Assembly: GCA_020636105.1 (NCBI GenBank)
Contig: JACJYL010000001.1
Span: 1,488,001-1,552,000, forward strand
Direction: 5' to 3'
Length of the DNA stretch: 64,000 nucleotides
DNA from: Lewinellaceae bacterium
GTDB lineage: Bacteria; Bacteroidota; Bacteroidia; Chitinophagales; Saprospiraceae
Shown here piece after piece: positions 18,015 to 26,611 of the stretch. Position 1 is the stretch's first letter. Every line of letters starts with the position of its first letter. A program made the translations under genes and the position numbers. Under the pieces are notes generated by a model. The model did no database searches. It saw only the letters and a program-made list of their open reading frames with translations, and had not been told where the DNA came from.

Positions 18015-18302
18015 ATGGGAAATTTAAGTCAAAATCAATCAAAAATTATTAAGGGAGCAGGCTGGTTATTAGGAATTTTGCTCTCAGTTGTAGGTGCTCT
18101 GGTAGTATTTACCTTATCTGATAGTTTTGCTGCGGCTATTTCAGCTGCTTTACCAATTGGTGTTTTTGCAGGAATTAGTTTAGAGCAAAAATTTCAAAGA
18201 GAAAATATGCAAGTTGACACTAATAAAACTAAAATGATGATTAGCTCTTTATTATTTGGTTTTATCATTTTCATTGCAATTTATATCATTCTACACCTTT
18301 AA
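18015..18302 (+). CDS. Small membrane protein, hypothetical (cassette 6)
   Basis: 95 residues with three hydrophobic stretches (GWLLGILLSVVGALVVF, FAAAISAALPIGVFAGISL, MMISSLLFGFIIFIAIYIIL). It is the first gene of a five-gene cassette and lies 17 bp before the sigma factor gene. No family was recognised. Confidence 0.65.
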   Translation: MGNLSQNQSKIIKGAGWLLGILLSVVGALVVFTLSDSFAAAISAALPIGVFAGISLEQKFQRENMQVDTNKTKMMISSLLFGFIIFIAIYIILHL

Positions 18303-18319
18303 AAATTCTTTTTAACTGC

Positions 18320-18817
18320 GTGCAAAATCAAATAGAAATAGAAAAAGAGTTTGTAAAACGAATCCAAAAGCATCAAGGGATTTTGCATAAGATTTGCTTT
18401 GTCTATTCAAATAACAACGCAGATAAGGAAGATTTATATCAAGAAATTGTTTTGCAATTATGGAAGTCGTACCCATCATTCCGAAAAGAAGCAAAATTTT
18501 CAACTTGGATGTATCGGGTTGCTCTTAATACTGCAATCACATTAAACAAGAAAGCTGCCTTATTTGAAAATCACAAAACACAACTAAGTGATGAATATGC
18601 TATTTCAGAAGTCATTGACTATTCCGAAGACATTAAAATTCTTTACAAAGCAATTTCAAAACTTAGCAAAATAGAAAAGGCGATTATAATGCTCTGGCTT
18701 GAAGAAAAAGCATATAGTGAGATTGCTGAAATTGTTGGAATATCGGAAAAAAACGTAAGCGTAAAATTAGTGAGAAGCAAAAACAAGCTCGCACAAATAA
18801 TCAAAAAGATAAGCTGA
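18320..18817 (+). CDS. ECF-type RNA polymerase sigma factor (cassette 6)
   Basis: 165 residues, GTG start. Region 2 (DLYQEIVLQLWKSYPSF, FSTWMYRVALNTAI) recognises the -10 element and melts DNA. Region 4 (LWLEEKAYSEIAEIVGISEK, NVSVKLVRSKNKL) binds the -35. Its stop overlaps the ATG of the next membrane protein gene, the usual layout of a sigma factor and its membrane regulator. A sigma factor is an unusual cargo for an integron cassette. Confidence 0.9.
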   Translation: MQNQIEIEKEFVKRIQKHQGILHKICFVYSNNNADKEDLYQEIVLQLWKSYPSFRKEAKFSTWMYRVALNTAITLNKKAALFENHKTQLSDEYAISEVIDYSEDIKILYKAISKLSKIEKAIIMLWLEEKAYSEIAEIVGISEKNVSVKLVRSKNKLAQIIKKIS

Positions 18818-19545
18818 TGGAAAATTTAGATTTAAATAAATATCAATTAGCTTGGAAAAAAGAAAAATCATTTCAAGCAGAAAAACTTTCTGAAATTGAG
18901 ATTCAAAATTTTATGAAATCTGCTTCAAAAATTGTGGGGCATTACAAAAGGTCTTTACTTTTCGATATAGGATTTAAAGGTATATTACTCATTTCATTTC
19001 TTGTATTAATTTTTCTTCTAAAAAATCAATCAAATGCCATTATTACTAATTCATTTATTGTATTCATAACTACCATTGGAATAATTTGGCAGACAAAAGT
19101 TTACAAAAGAGTTGATAAAATATGTGTTACAAAAGAACATTTAAAAGATTTACTAAGAGCATATATTGACTTTTACAATGGGGAATATGTTAAATCCATA
19201 TTTGTGAGTGCCTTGTCGAGTACTTTATTTTTTCTTAGCGGCTCTCTTTTTTATGTGTACTTCAAATACAGGCAAATCCCGTCTTTTGAATTAGATGATT
19301 TTATTGTTTTAACCGTAGGAATTATTTTGAGTTATGGCGTTAGTGCTTTTGCTCAAATAAAACAAAATGATTATCAAATTAATCAATTGGAAAGTTGTTT
19401 AGTTGAAATTGAAGAAAATACAATAGACGCATCAAGCATTAAAAAATATCAAGCTAACAGGATAAAAAATATAGTCACAATTGGAGTAGCATTGATTATT
19501 GGAGTGATTATTTTTTTGTATCTGATTTTTGGATTAAATAATTAA
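18817..19545 (+). CDS. Multi-spanning membrane protein, probable regulator of the sigma factor (cassette 6)
   Basis: 242 residues. A soluble N-terminal segment of about 45 residues (LDLNKYQLAWKKEKSFQAEK) precedes about five membrane helices. The 1-base overlap with the sigma factor gene and the short cytosolic N-terminus suggest an anti-sigma role, but no classical zinc anti-sigma motif is visible, so this is inference from context. Confidence 0.65.
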   Translation: MENLDLNKYQLAWKKEKSFQAEKLSEIEIQNFMKSASKIVGHYKRSLLFDIGFKGILLISFLVLIFLLKNQSNAIITNSFIVFITTIGIIWQTKVYKRVDKICVTKEHLKDLLRAYIDFYNGEYVKSIFVSALSSTLFFLSGSLFYVYFKYRQIPSFELDDFIVLTVGIILSYGVSAFAQIKQNDYQINQLESCLVEIEENTIDASSIKKYQANRIKNIVTIGVALIIGVIIFLYLIFGLNN

Positions 19546-19728
19546 ATGGAGATTAAAATGAAAAATCTATGTTATTTATTGTTTTCGTTTGGAATCATTT
19601 CAGCAGCGATAGCAATTTATCAGTTTACTCAAGGGACTACTCTTTGGGGAAGTTTAAGTGTTGTATATTCAGTGATATTTTTTATATCTGGTTGGTTAAA
19701 CTATAAAAATGTGAAAATTGACAAATAA
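19546..19728 (+). CDS. Small membrane protein (cassette 6)
   Basis: 60 residues, starting directly after the stop of the preceding gene. Two hydrophobic helices (LCYLLFSFGIISAAIAIY and LWGSLSVVYSVIFFISGWL). It shares the operon with the sigma factor. Function unknown. Confidence 0.6.
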   Translation: MEIKMKNLCYLLFSFGIISAAIAIYQFTQGTTLWGSLSVVYSVIFFISGWLNYKNVKIDK

Positions 19729-19891
19729 GAGACTTTTAGTTATCGGACAATTTACTTTGCTTCTTGGCTTTGTCGGATTTTGGACTAATTACTTATATTT
19801 CGACAATTTGATAATTTACTTTTTTGTTGGTGTTTTAATTGGACTGTCTTTGTTATTCAACTTAGTTTATTTGATTAAAAATAGGAAATAA
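19718..19891 (+). CDS. Very small membrane protein, TTG start (cassette 6)
   Basis: 57 residues read from TTG at 19718, overlapping the previous gene by 11 bases. It has two hydrophobic segments (LVIGQFTLLLGFVGFW and LIIYFFVGVLIGLSLLF) and a basic C-terminus, and similar organisation to the preceding 60-residue protein. It is the last gene of cassette 6. The start is uncertain. Confidence 0.5.
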   Translation: MTNKRLLVIGQFTLLLGFVGFWTNYLYFDNLIIYFFVGVLIGLSLLFNLVYLIKNRK

Positions 19892-19925
19892 AAGTATTGT
19901 CATTATTGATTTAATAAAAAAAGCA

Positions 19926-19984
19926 GCACACAACACCTATACGCAATGCCCTTCGGGACACTGCGCATAGCTTAACCGTTACCA
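19926..19984 (+). repeat. attC site 6
   Basis: R'' GCACACAAC (19926-19934) is the exact complement of GTTGTGTGC at 17920-17928, although the two lie 2 kb apart. The stem is CTATACGCA (19937-19945)/TGCGCATAG (19962-19970), with a CCCTTCGGG top hairpin. R' is GTTACCA (19978-19984), less canonical. Confidence 0.85.
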
Positions 19985-19996
19985 CACATTTAAGAA

Positions 19997-20809
19997 ATGG
20001 AATGGAATTACAATGAAATAAAACCAAAAAGTACTTTGTCTGAATATATAGACTGCATCTGGTGGGAAAATTACTCAGATATGAACCCTCACAATAATAA
20101 GCATCTGCTTATTCCAGACAATTCAATTGAGTTAATTTTTACTAATTCTGATATTCAAAGGTATTTTCCTTTATCTGAGGAATACAAAATAAGAAAAAGT
20201 CATTTAGCAGGACTTCGAACAACTCCTCAAAGTTGCACTGTAGATAAGAGTCCAATTATTAGCGTAAGATTTAATCCAAAAAAGTTCTATATACTTTGCA
20301 AAACTGAAGTAATCAAAACCATCAATAATAATTTAGAACCCAAAGAATGCTTTGGTCAATCAGTTTTGGATTTAGAAAAAGACATTTTTAAGGCTTCCTC
20401 ACAACAAGATAGAATCCATCTAATTGAATCTTATTTTGAGAAATACTTAATCTCTCAAAGCAATTGTAGTGATGATGTTTTCGAAAAAATTGTAAGCTAT
20501 ATAGATAGTTGCAAGGGAGATTGTACTATTCGTGATTTTTCCTCTCTATTTCACACTTCCACTAGTACCATTGAAAGAAAATTTAAAAAAAACTTAGGGT
20601 TAACCCCTAAAAAATACAGCATGTTAGTAAGGTTTGTGAATCAAACTTTTACTAAAAAAATAGAATTTAAGAATTATATTAACAATACTGGTTTTAACTA
20701 TTATGACCAAGCTCATTTTATTAAAGAGATGAGTAAATTCTCCGGCTTAACGCCCAAACAGTTGACTTCACTAAATATTGGAATTCAAGAAGTGTCTTTT
20801 AAAAAATAG
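19997..20809 (+). CDS. AraC family transcriptional regulator (cassette 7)
   Basis: 270 residues. The N-terminal ~140 residues resemble the DUF6597-like sensor part (YNEIKPKSTLSEYIDCIWW, HLLIPDNSIELIFT, RKSHLAGLRTTPQSC). The C-terminal AraC double helix-turn-helix includes CTIRDFSSLFHTSTSTIERK, FKKNLGLTPKKYSMLVRF and YYDQAHFIKEMSKFSGLTPK. It starts 19 bases after the cassette boundary and leads a three-gene cassette, probably controlling its neighbours. Confidence 0.88.
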   Translation: MEWNYNEIKPKSTLSEYIDCIWWENYSDMNPHNNKHLLIPDNSIELIFTNSDIQRYFPLSEEYKIRKSHLAGLRTTPQSCTVDKSPIISVRFNPKKFYILCKTEVIKTINNNLEPKECFGQSVLDLEKDIFKASSQQDRIHLIESYFEKYLISQSNCSDDVFEKIVSYIDSCKGDCTIRDFSSLFHTSTSTIERKFKKNLGLTPKKYSMLVRFVNQTFTKKIEFKNYINNTGFNYYDQAHFIKEMSKFSGLTPKQLTSLNIGIQEVSFKK

Positions 20810-20851
20810 CAACTTGACGATTTTTTACAATTATCATCAGTTTTGATACAA

Positions 20852-20859
20852 TATTTTTG
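20852..20859 (+). promoter_or_regulatory. -7 promoter element inside cassette 7
   Basis: TATTTTTG matches TAnnTTTG, 12 bases before the start of the barrel-like protein gene, so the last two cassette genes may have their own promoter. Confidence 0.4.
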
Positions 20860-20870
20860 TATTAAAAAAT

Positions 20871-21452
20871 ATGAGAATATTATCATTATTGGTTTTTTCG
20901 TTAATTGTTTCAAATTGTATGGCACAATTGAAGACTATTGAATCGATTAATCTTTCGTATTACGGAGAAATGATTACCCACCCGGGTATGAAAATAAGTG
21001 CTGATTTCAATATTAGAGAATGGGATAAAATAAAGTCGTCTAAACACGACTCTTCCAAAACAATTAACAAGAGCTTACTTATTAGTCCTGCTTTAGGATT
21101 TTTTTACCATAGAAGAAATCAAACGGGATTATTCTTTATACCAGAAGTTAAATATAAAAGACAAAACCCAAAAGGAGGCTTTTATGAAGTTGGGATTGGA
21201 ATAGGCTACCTCCGGACTTTTATCCCAAATACTTATGAAGTAAATAGAAGTGGTGAGGTAAATAAAACTGTAGCAGGTCATAATTATTTTGCAACAAATT
21301 ATTTTATTTCGTTTGGAAAGGATTTAAACATCAAAAAAAATCTTCCTATTGCCTACTTCTTAAAACCTCAGTTTATGTATGCCGTTCCAAATTTTCCCAA
21401 TGGCATTGGGTATTTTGTACTTGAATTAGGTATTAAATACACATTAAACTAA
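20871..21452 (+). CDS. Hypothetical secreted, possibly outer-membrane protein (cassette 7)
   Basis: 193 residues with a signal peptide (LSLLVFSLIVSNCMAQ; a lipobox reading at Cys16 is also possible). Amphipathic strands follow (SINLSYYGEMITHPG, GFFYHRRNQTGLFFIPEVKY, FYEVGIGIGYLRTF), and the protein ends YFVLELGIKYTLN, an aromatic-rich end like outer-membrane barrels. It is 5 bp from the hydrolase gene downstream. Confidence 0.65.
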   Translation: MRILSLLVFSLIVSNCMAQLKTIESINLSYYGEMITHPGMKISADFNIREWDKIKSSKHDSSKTINKSLLISPALGFFYHRRNQTGLFFIPEVKYKRQNPKGGFYEVGIGIGYLRTFIPNTYEVNRSGEVNKTVAGHNYFATNYFISFGKDLNIKKNLPIAYFLKPQFMYAVPNFPNGIGYFVLELGIKYTLN

Positions 21453-21457
21453 TTGAT

Positions 21458-22519
21458 ATGAAACAGATTAGATATATACTATACATAGCTCTTATATCGA
21501 TTTTAAGTTCTTGCGAAAAGATTGAACTTGAACCAAACTCAGATATCTTCTTTCACGCGAAAATTGATGGTACGGAATTACCCGTTTGGGTTAAAGGGAA
21601 TACAGCTTCCTCAAAATTTATAATTTATATTAACGGTGGACCTGGTTCTACAAGTATTGATGTAGCAAAGTCAGATATGTTCAACTGGTCGGAAGGACTT
21701 GAAGAAAACTTTGCTATGGTTTACTATGACCAACGAGGTTGCGGTAATGCACAAGGAAATTTTGATGAAAGCTTATTGACAGTCGCCCAGTTTGTACAAG
21801 ACTTAGATGCTATAATTTCAGTTTTAAGTGCAAAATATCAAAATCCTGATATTTATTTAATGGGGGCAAGTTTTGGTGGATTTATTGGGGTAAACTATTT
21901 GCTAACCTCTGATTACCAAAATAAAATAAGCGGTTGGATTTCGGTTGACGGAGCTTACAATTTCGATTATGATTTAAGTTGGCAATACCGTAGAACATTT
22001 TTATTAAACATTGCAAACGAAGAAATTTCAAAAGGCAACATGATTGAGCATTGGACTGATGCTCTTGAATGGACAAATAATAATCCAATTATAACAACTC
22101 GAGAACAAAAAAACGAATGGAGAAATTTTGTAGGTTGGCCTGGTGAATTAATTATACCAGAAGAATTAGCAACGCTTTCGGCTCGTCAATATATTGAAAT
22201 TGGATTTTTCTCAAGTTACAATCCTTTCCCTGCTTATGTTTCATCAAATCTGGAAATAGTGAATGACAGATTAAATCAAGATGCGGAAGGTAAGAATCTG
22301 ATTGCAGAAGTTTCTGATGTGACTATCCCTTCGTTACTAATTTGGGGTAGGTACGATGATTTAATTGTACCAGAGGAAGGTTTGGATGTGTTTAATAATT
22401 TCGGCACTTCAGTTAACGACAAATATTATAAGATTTTGCCAAATTCGAGCCATGAACCTTATATAAGTGACCCTGATAATTTTAAAAAGGAGATTATTGA
22501 ATTTGTGAAAAAGTACTAA
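21458..22519 (+). CDS. Alpha/beta hydrolase lipoprotein, proline iminopeptidase-like (cassette 7)
   Basis: 353 residues with a lipobox (LISILSSC). Hydrolase motifs: FIIYINGGPGSTS (HGGPG-type oxyanion loop), YYDQRGCGNAQG (as in proline iminopeptidases), nucleophile elbow GASFGGFIG, Asp in LLIWGRYDDLIVP, and catalytic His in NSSHEPY. The natural substrate is unknown; peptidase S33 or epoxide-hydrolase-like activity fits the family. Confidence 0.85.
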   Translation: MKQIRYILYIALISILSSCEKIELEPNSDIFFHAKIDGTELPVWVKGNTASSKFIIYINGGPGSTSIDVAKSDMFNWSEGLEENFAMVYYDQRGCGNAQGNFDESLLTVAQFVQDLDAIISVLSAKYQNPDIYLMGASFGGFIGVNYLLTSDYQNKISGWISVDGAYNFDYDLSWQYRRTFLLNIANEEISKGNMIEHWTDALEWTNNNPIITTREQKNEWRNFVGWPGELIIPEELATLSARQYIEIGFFSSYNPFPAYVSSNLEIVNDRLNQDAEGKNLIAEVSDVTIPSLLIWGRYDDLIVPEEGLDVFNNFGTSVNDKYYKILPNSSHEPYISDPDNFKKEIIEFVKKY

Positions 22520-22527
22520 TTAAAAAC

Positions 22528-22593
22528 GTGTGGCTAACAAATAAGCCCCAAAGCGAGGCGGAGGCGCAGCCGACGGCCGTAGCTTTTGGGCTA
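22528..22593 (+). repeat. attC site 7, interrupted
   Basis: R'' GTGTGGCTAAC (22528-22538) is complementary to the cassette start GTTACCACAC with one extra base. The stem is AGCCCCAAAG/CTTTTGGGCT. The expected R' does not follow. Instead an unrelated palindrome (CTGTCTGCC ... GCAGGCAGG) comes next, and a possible R' (GTTGGAA) appears only at 22626. Confidence 0.65.
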
Positions 22594-22789
22594 TGCCTGT
22601 CTGCCGCTAACCCCGGAGCAGGCAGGTTGGAAGCACCCGCCCTTTCAGCAGGATATTATGGGCATTGAAAAAGTTGGTTGATTTGGGTAAAGGACCAAAT
22701 GGGAAAAAGCAACGGCCTGCATTAGCTTGTTTTTATAGGCAACTTTTACATTCGTTCTTTGAAAACCGCATTAATAAGGAGTTGTATTT

Positions 22790-23320
22790 ATGGTTTGTGG
22801 CTTTTCAGGTGTAGCCAGGCATGAAAATGGCCCGAAAGACAACGCTCATCGCTTTGACAGGAAACAAAAAACCGGACTTTCGTTTGGGTGCTTGCCATTT
22901 CCCTTGTTTGTTTATTCCTCCACCGGGGACAATGGCATGTACATGGGGGTGTAAACTCAGGCTTTGTCCCCAGGTATGCAGTACCATTGTAGCGCCGGTA
23001 GCTGCTCCGAGGTATTTTGGATCGACGGCGAAGTTTTGTAAAGTCTGCCATGCAGCCCGAAAAGAGTAAATCGTAGCAAAAATTGGAATTGTAGATACAC
23101 CAGCTATTGAGCTGTTCAGGAATGGTGAACACGACATGGTAGTAAGTTACGGGCAAGAGTTCCTGTTCGCGAGCTTGTATCCACAGCTCGCGCTCCAACC
23201 CTCCGCACTTGGGACAGTGTCGGTTGCGGCAAGAGTTGTAACTCACTCGTAAAACTTGTTCACAAGCAGAACAATAGTCGATGTGGCCGCCAAGCGCGGT
23301 TGTTCGGCACTGCTCCAAAG
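22790..23320 (-). pseudogene. IS91 family transposase remnant (N-terminal half, frameshifted; unit 8)
   Basis: On the - strand, from 23318, the zinc-ribbon start of an IS91 transposase is clear (CRTTALGGHIDYCSACEQVL, NSCRNRHCPKCG, LPVTYYHVVFTIPEQLN). It shifts frame near 23140 and continues (AAWQTLQNFAVDPKYLGAAT, MVLHTWGQSLSLHPHVHAIV, PGGGINKQGKW, FPVKAMSVVFRAIFM). LHPHVHAI contains the HUH metal-binding histidines of the Rep-type nuclease. The C-terminal half with the catalytic tyrosines is absent. Confidence 0.85.
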
Positions 23321-23510
23321 CCTATAACGTTCTGGAGGCAGTGGGGGGATACAGATGATCGGCGAGTTGGTCTAATGCCTCTTGTAGTTCAGCCCGATGG
23401 AAACTATTGCTTTTTTTGACATGATAAACAGTTTTAGTGAATTGGAAAGATAGGTCAAAAAGTGTTATCTTGGAGGAGATTTGAAGAGTTCCTATCGCGT
23501 AAGCGGGTTC

Positions 23511-23574
23511 AGTCAACAAAACCTACACCGGCTATGCTGACACGCAACGCACGGCGTGTAGGTAACCGCTGCCA
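23511..23574 (+). repeat. attC site 8
   Basis: R'' AGTCAAC (23511-23517). The stem is CCTACACCG (23522-23530)/CGTGTAGG (23555-23562). The R' position reads GCTGCCA (23568-23574), so the usual GTT is GCT here. The following cassette end (TACTGGCAA) would pair perfectly with a GTTGCCAGTA start, which suggests a recent T-to-C change. Confidence 0.65.
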
Positions 23575-23594
23575 GTAATTTGAGAGAAACCGAA

Positions 23595-24029
23595 ATGGGA
23601 ATTATAATTAGAAATGCAGAAATAAAAGACTCGGAATCAATAACGGAACTTTCAAATCAATTGGGTTATGAGGCACTAAATTCAGATCTTCAAAATCGAC
23701 TGAAAACAATTTTAGAGCATCCTGATAATTGCATTTACGTTGCAACCGTAAATGGAAAAGTAATTGGTTGGATTCACGGATTTTATTCAATGAGAGTGGA
23801 ATCGGACTTTTTTGTGGAGATAGGAGGTTTAGTTGTTAGAGAAAATTCACGAAAAAATGGAATCGGTAAATTGTTAGTGGATAAATTAATAGAATGGACT
23901 GAATTGAAAAATTGCCGAAAAGTCAGAGTAAGATGCAATGTGATAAGAACGGAAAGTCATAAATTTTATGAGAAAATCGGATTTGAAATAAATAAAGAAC
24001 AGAAAATATTTAACAAACGACTGAATTAA
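23595..24029 (+). CDS. GNAT family N-acetyltransferase (cassette 9)
   Basis: 144 residues from ATG 23595 (a TTG at 23580 is an alternative). GNAT fold: IIIRNAEIKDSESITELSNQ, VIGWIHGFYSMRVE, FVEIGGLVVRENSRKNGIGK with the acetyl-CoA pyrophosphate loop RKNGIGKLLVDKL, and ESHKFYEKIGFE. It moves an acetyl group from acetyl-CoA to an unknown amine. GNAT genes are common integron cargo, some being aminoglycoside acetyltransferases, but nothing here points to a drug substrate. Confidence 0.87.
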   Translation: MGIIIRNAEIKDSESITELSNQLGYEALNSDLQNRLKTILEHPDNCIYVATVNGKVIGWIHGFYSMRVESDFFVEIGGLVVRENSRKNGIGKLLVDKLIEWTELKNCRKVRVRCNVIRTESHKFYEKIGFEINKEQKIFNKRLN

Positions 24030-24033
24030 AAAC

Positions 24034-24093
24034 TACTGGCAATATTAAAGGCTGAATAGTCTGGTGCAACCGACTATTCGGACTTTGTTGGAC
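24034..24093 (+). repeat. attC site 9
   Basis: R'' TACTGGCAAT (24034-24043) complements the start of the GNAT cassette. Stem and loop are the same as attC site 2 (GAATAGTC 24054-24061/GACTATTC 24072-24079). R' is GTTGGAC (24087-24093), fitting GTTRRRY. Confidence 0.75.
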
Positions 24094-24824
24094 CTGTCTT
24101 CAGACGAAGCGTAGCCGGAAGTGAAAGAAAAATTCTTTATGGGTTTTCGATTCAAGGCAGGAATTTTATAGAGGAAGGTTTATAGAGATTTATTGGGATT
24201 ACTTGCCCTGTTGGGGTTAAAAAGAGTGGTTTATCATTAAATATTAGAGAAAGTTATTTACAAAATACAGCACTTTTTTAAGCCTTTTGCCTGTGATTTC
24301 TGCCAGGTAAACATAAATGAGAATACCGGGCGAGGTATTTAACCACATGTTAAACTCCGGCAAAAGGCTTTTTGGTGTGTACCACCCAATCCTTAGCATA
24401 AAGGTTTTTCTTTCCACGGATGATAGCGGGCAGGCTTGGAAGGAAAGTCCGGGGTAATATTAAAAGGTCCTGCTCAAGTGCCAATCGCATTTGTTTGAGG
24501 GAAAAAGCTTTGAATACTTTTTTCAATGATTGAGTTTGTGGGAACACTACCTCGAACGATGCAGTCTTCCGGTCGTTTGTCCAGGTGCAGCATTAAATCA
24601 CTAAGGCCGCGAAGGTAATTTTGCCGGGTAGCCCAGGCATTATTGGCAAGAGCCATATGGTTATCCATGCGCTGGAGCGCGTCATCAAATCCAGTTACGC
24701 CCGTGGGCTTTCAGGTTTTTTTTAACAATCATGATTGATTACTTTAGTGAAACAATGGAGAGAAAATAGTAATTTAATCGGTGCAAAGCAAGTGGGGAGG
24801 GATTAGTTGCTCCGTAGGAGCTTT
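24094..24824 (-). pseudogene. IS91-like/tyrosine recombinase deletion derivative, copy 2 (cassette 10)
   Basis: Almost the same sequence as copy 1 (14644-15362), with a few small indels that break the frames further: recombinase-like fragment 24668-24500 and transposase fragment (DWVVHTKKPFAGV) about 24420-24350. The same internal junction and the same GTTCAAC end are present. Confidence 0.65.
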
Positions 24825-24891
24825 GTTCAACAAAGGCTATGATGTCCATGCCTCCTAAACGTCGGCACGGCACATAGCCAAACCGTTGTGT
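24825..24891 (+). repeat. attC site 10
   Basis: R'' GTTCAAC (24825-24831). The stem is GGCTATG (24835-24841)/CATAGCC (24873-24879). R' is GTTGTGT (24885-24891). Confidence 0.75.
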
Positions 24892-24911
24892 GTCATTAAA
24901 AAAATGAGTAA

Positions 24912-26408
24912 ATGAAAATAAACCTCCCAACAAAAAAAGGAACTCCGAATACAAATCCTGAATTGGAACTTGACCAATTGGTGGTCATTGGTGCTAATGG
25001 TTCAGGAAAAACAAGGTTTGGAGCAAAAATTGAAGAGAATAATCATTTAAAAACTCATAGAATATCGGCACAAAAATCCTTGACAATGCCCAAGCTTGTT
25101 AGGCCAACAGCTTTAGAGGTAGCTAAAAATGAGTTCTTTATTGGAAGTAATCATCCCAAGCAAAATATAAATGAAAGTCTTGATTATAAAAAAAATAATA
25201 GATGGGGTAGTAATATAAATACTCACTTACTCAATGACTTTGAAAAACTTTTAGTTCTGTTACATACAGAAGAGTATGAATCTCTCTCTGATTCAAAAGA
25301 AAAGAAAATTCTTTCTCCCAAAACAAAAATTGATACAGTTAGAGAAATTTGGGAAAAAGTATTACCACATAGGCAGTTGAGAATTAAGGCAGGAGTTATT
25401 GAAACTTTGCCAATCGGTCAAGAAGCAAATAAGTACAACGCCTCTGAGATGAGTGATGGCGAAAGAGTGATTTTTATTTGATTGCAGAAGTTGTTTGTTC
25501 CCCTGAAAATTCTATTGTAATTATAGATGAACCAGAAATGCACATTCACAAGTCTTTAGTAAAAAGCTTATTTGACCTTATCGAAAATGAACGCAAGGAT
25601 TGTGCTTTTATTTATTTAACCCACGATATCGATTTTGCATTTTCAAGACAAAAGGCACGCAAAGTTTGGGCAAAATCTTATGAAGGCTCCAATGTATGGG
25701 ATTATGAATTACTAGAAGACAATACCCCAATTCCCGAACAATTATATTTAGAAATCTTAGGTAGCAGAAAACCAATTTTGTTTATAGAAGGGGATAGTTC
25801 AAAAAGTATAGACGAAAAACTTTTAGAACTTATATTCCCTGATTACACTGTAAAATCTTTAGGTAGTTGTCAAAAAGTGTTTTCTACAACAAAAGCATTT
25901 AATGAGCAAAGTGATTTCCATCATATAGAATCTGTTGGGCTAATAGATAGAGATAGGAGGACTAATGAAGAGGTCTCTCATATTCAAAATCCAAATATTT
26001 GGGTTGCACGGGTAGCTGAAATTGAAAATTTTCTACTTCTAGAGGAGATTGTAAAAGAGGTGGCTTCAAATATGATGAAAAATGCAGATGATGTATTTGA
26101 AAATGTCAAATCTAATATTATTTCATTTTTTGACTCGCAAAAGGAGAAACAGGCTTTAGAGCACGCATTGGCACGTGTTGAACGTCTCTTTAAAAATGTA
26201 ACTAATAATTCTGATGTCAAAACGATTTCGGAATTCCAAACAAGTTTATCCTCCTTTTGGTCCGGTTTTAATGTAGAAGAAATATAGTAGTGATTTTCAA
26301 AAATTAAACCTAAAAGACTATTGGATTTTAAAAGTATTTAATAATAAAGGAATTGTTCCAAACTTAAACAACATAATATTTAAACGGACGAATGAATCAT
26401 ATCTTTAA
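24912..26408 (+). pseudogene. AAA ATPase with DUF4435-like C-terminus, two frameshifts (cassette 11)
   Basis: The N-terminal part has Walker A GANGSGKTRFG, then YNASEMSDGERVIF (ABC-type signature), and after a frameshift IVIIDEPEMHIHKSLV (Walker B) and YLTHDIDFAFS (switch His). The C-terminal part (PILFIEGDSSKSIDEKLLEL, VGLIDRDRRTNEE) is TOPRIM/DUF4435-like, as in OLD-type or Gabija-like nuclease-ATPases. A lost T in the T5 run at 25471-25475 breaks the frame after ERVIF. A second shift, an extra A near 26280-26282, separates the true C-terminus (DFQKLNLKDYWILKVFNNKG, stop 26406). Both lie in homopolymers, so sequencing error is possible. A phage-defence role is plausible from the architecture. 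Confidence 0.75.
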
Positions 26409-26553
26409 TTATCAAATTGGTCTATTTAAACAGAAGGGAGGACTTTCAGATAGAATTAAACTTAAAATCAGTCATGGAAAAAACAGGAAATAACGATTTA
26501 CGAAATAAAAAGGCAGAATTAAAAGGAGTCAACAACTGAATAAATTAAAAAAC

Positions 26554-26611
26554 CTGCACAACGAAGGTATATTAAAGGCTGAACTCACTGGTGCAATTCC
26601 AGGATTTCGGA
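26554..26611 (+). repeat. attC site 11, degenerate
   Basis: R'' CTGCACAAC (26554-26562) agrees in GCACAAC with the complement of this cassette's start (GTTGTGTGTC). The ATTAAAGGCTGAA stem start shared with attC sites 2 and 9 is present, but the distal arm is changed, and R' has been lost in a deletion that joins CGGACTTT to TATAGAGGAAGG of the next unit. Confidence 0.55.
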
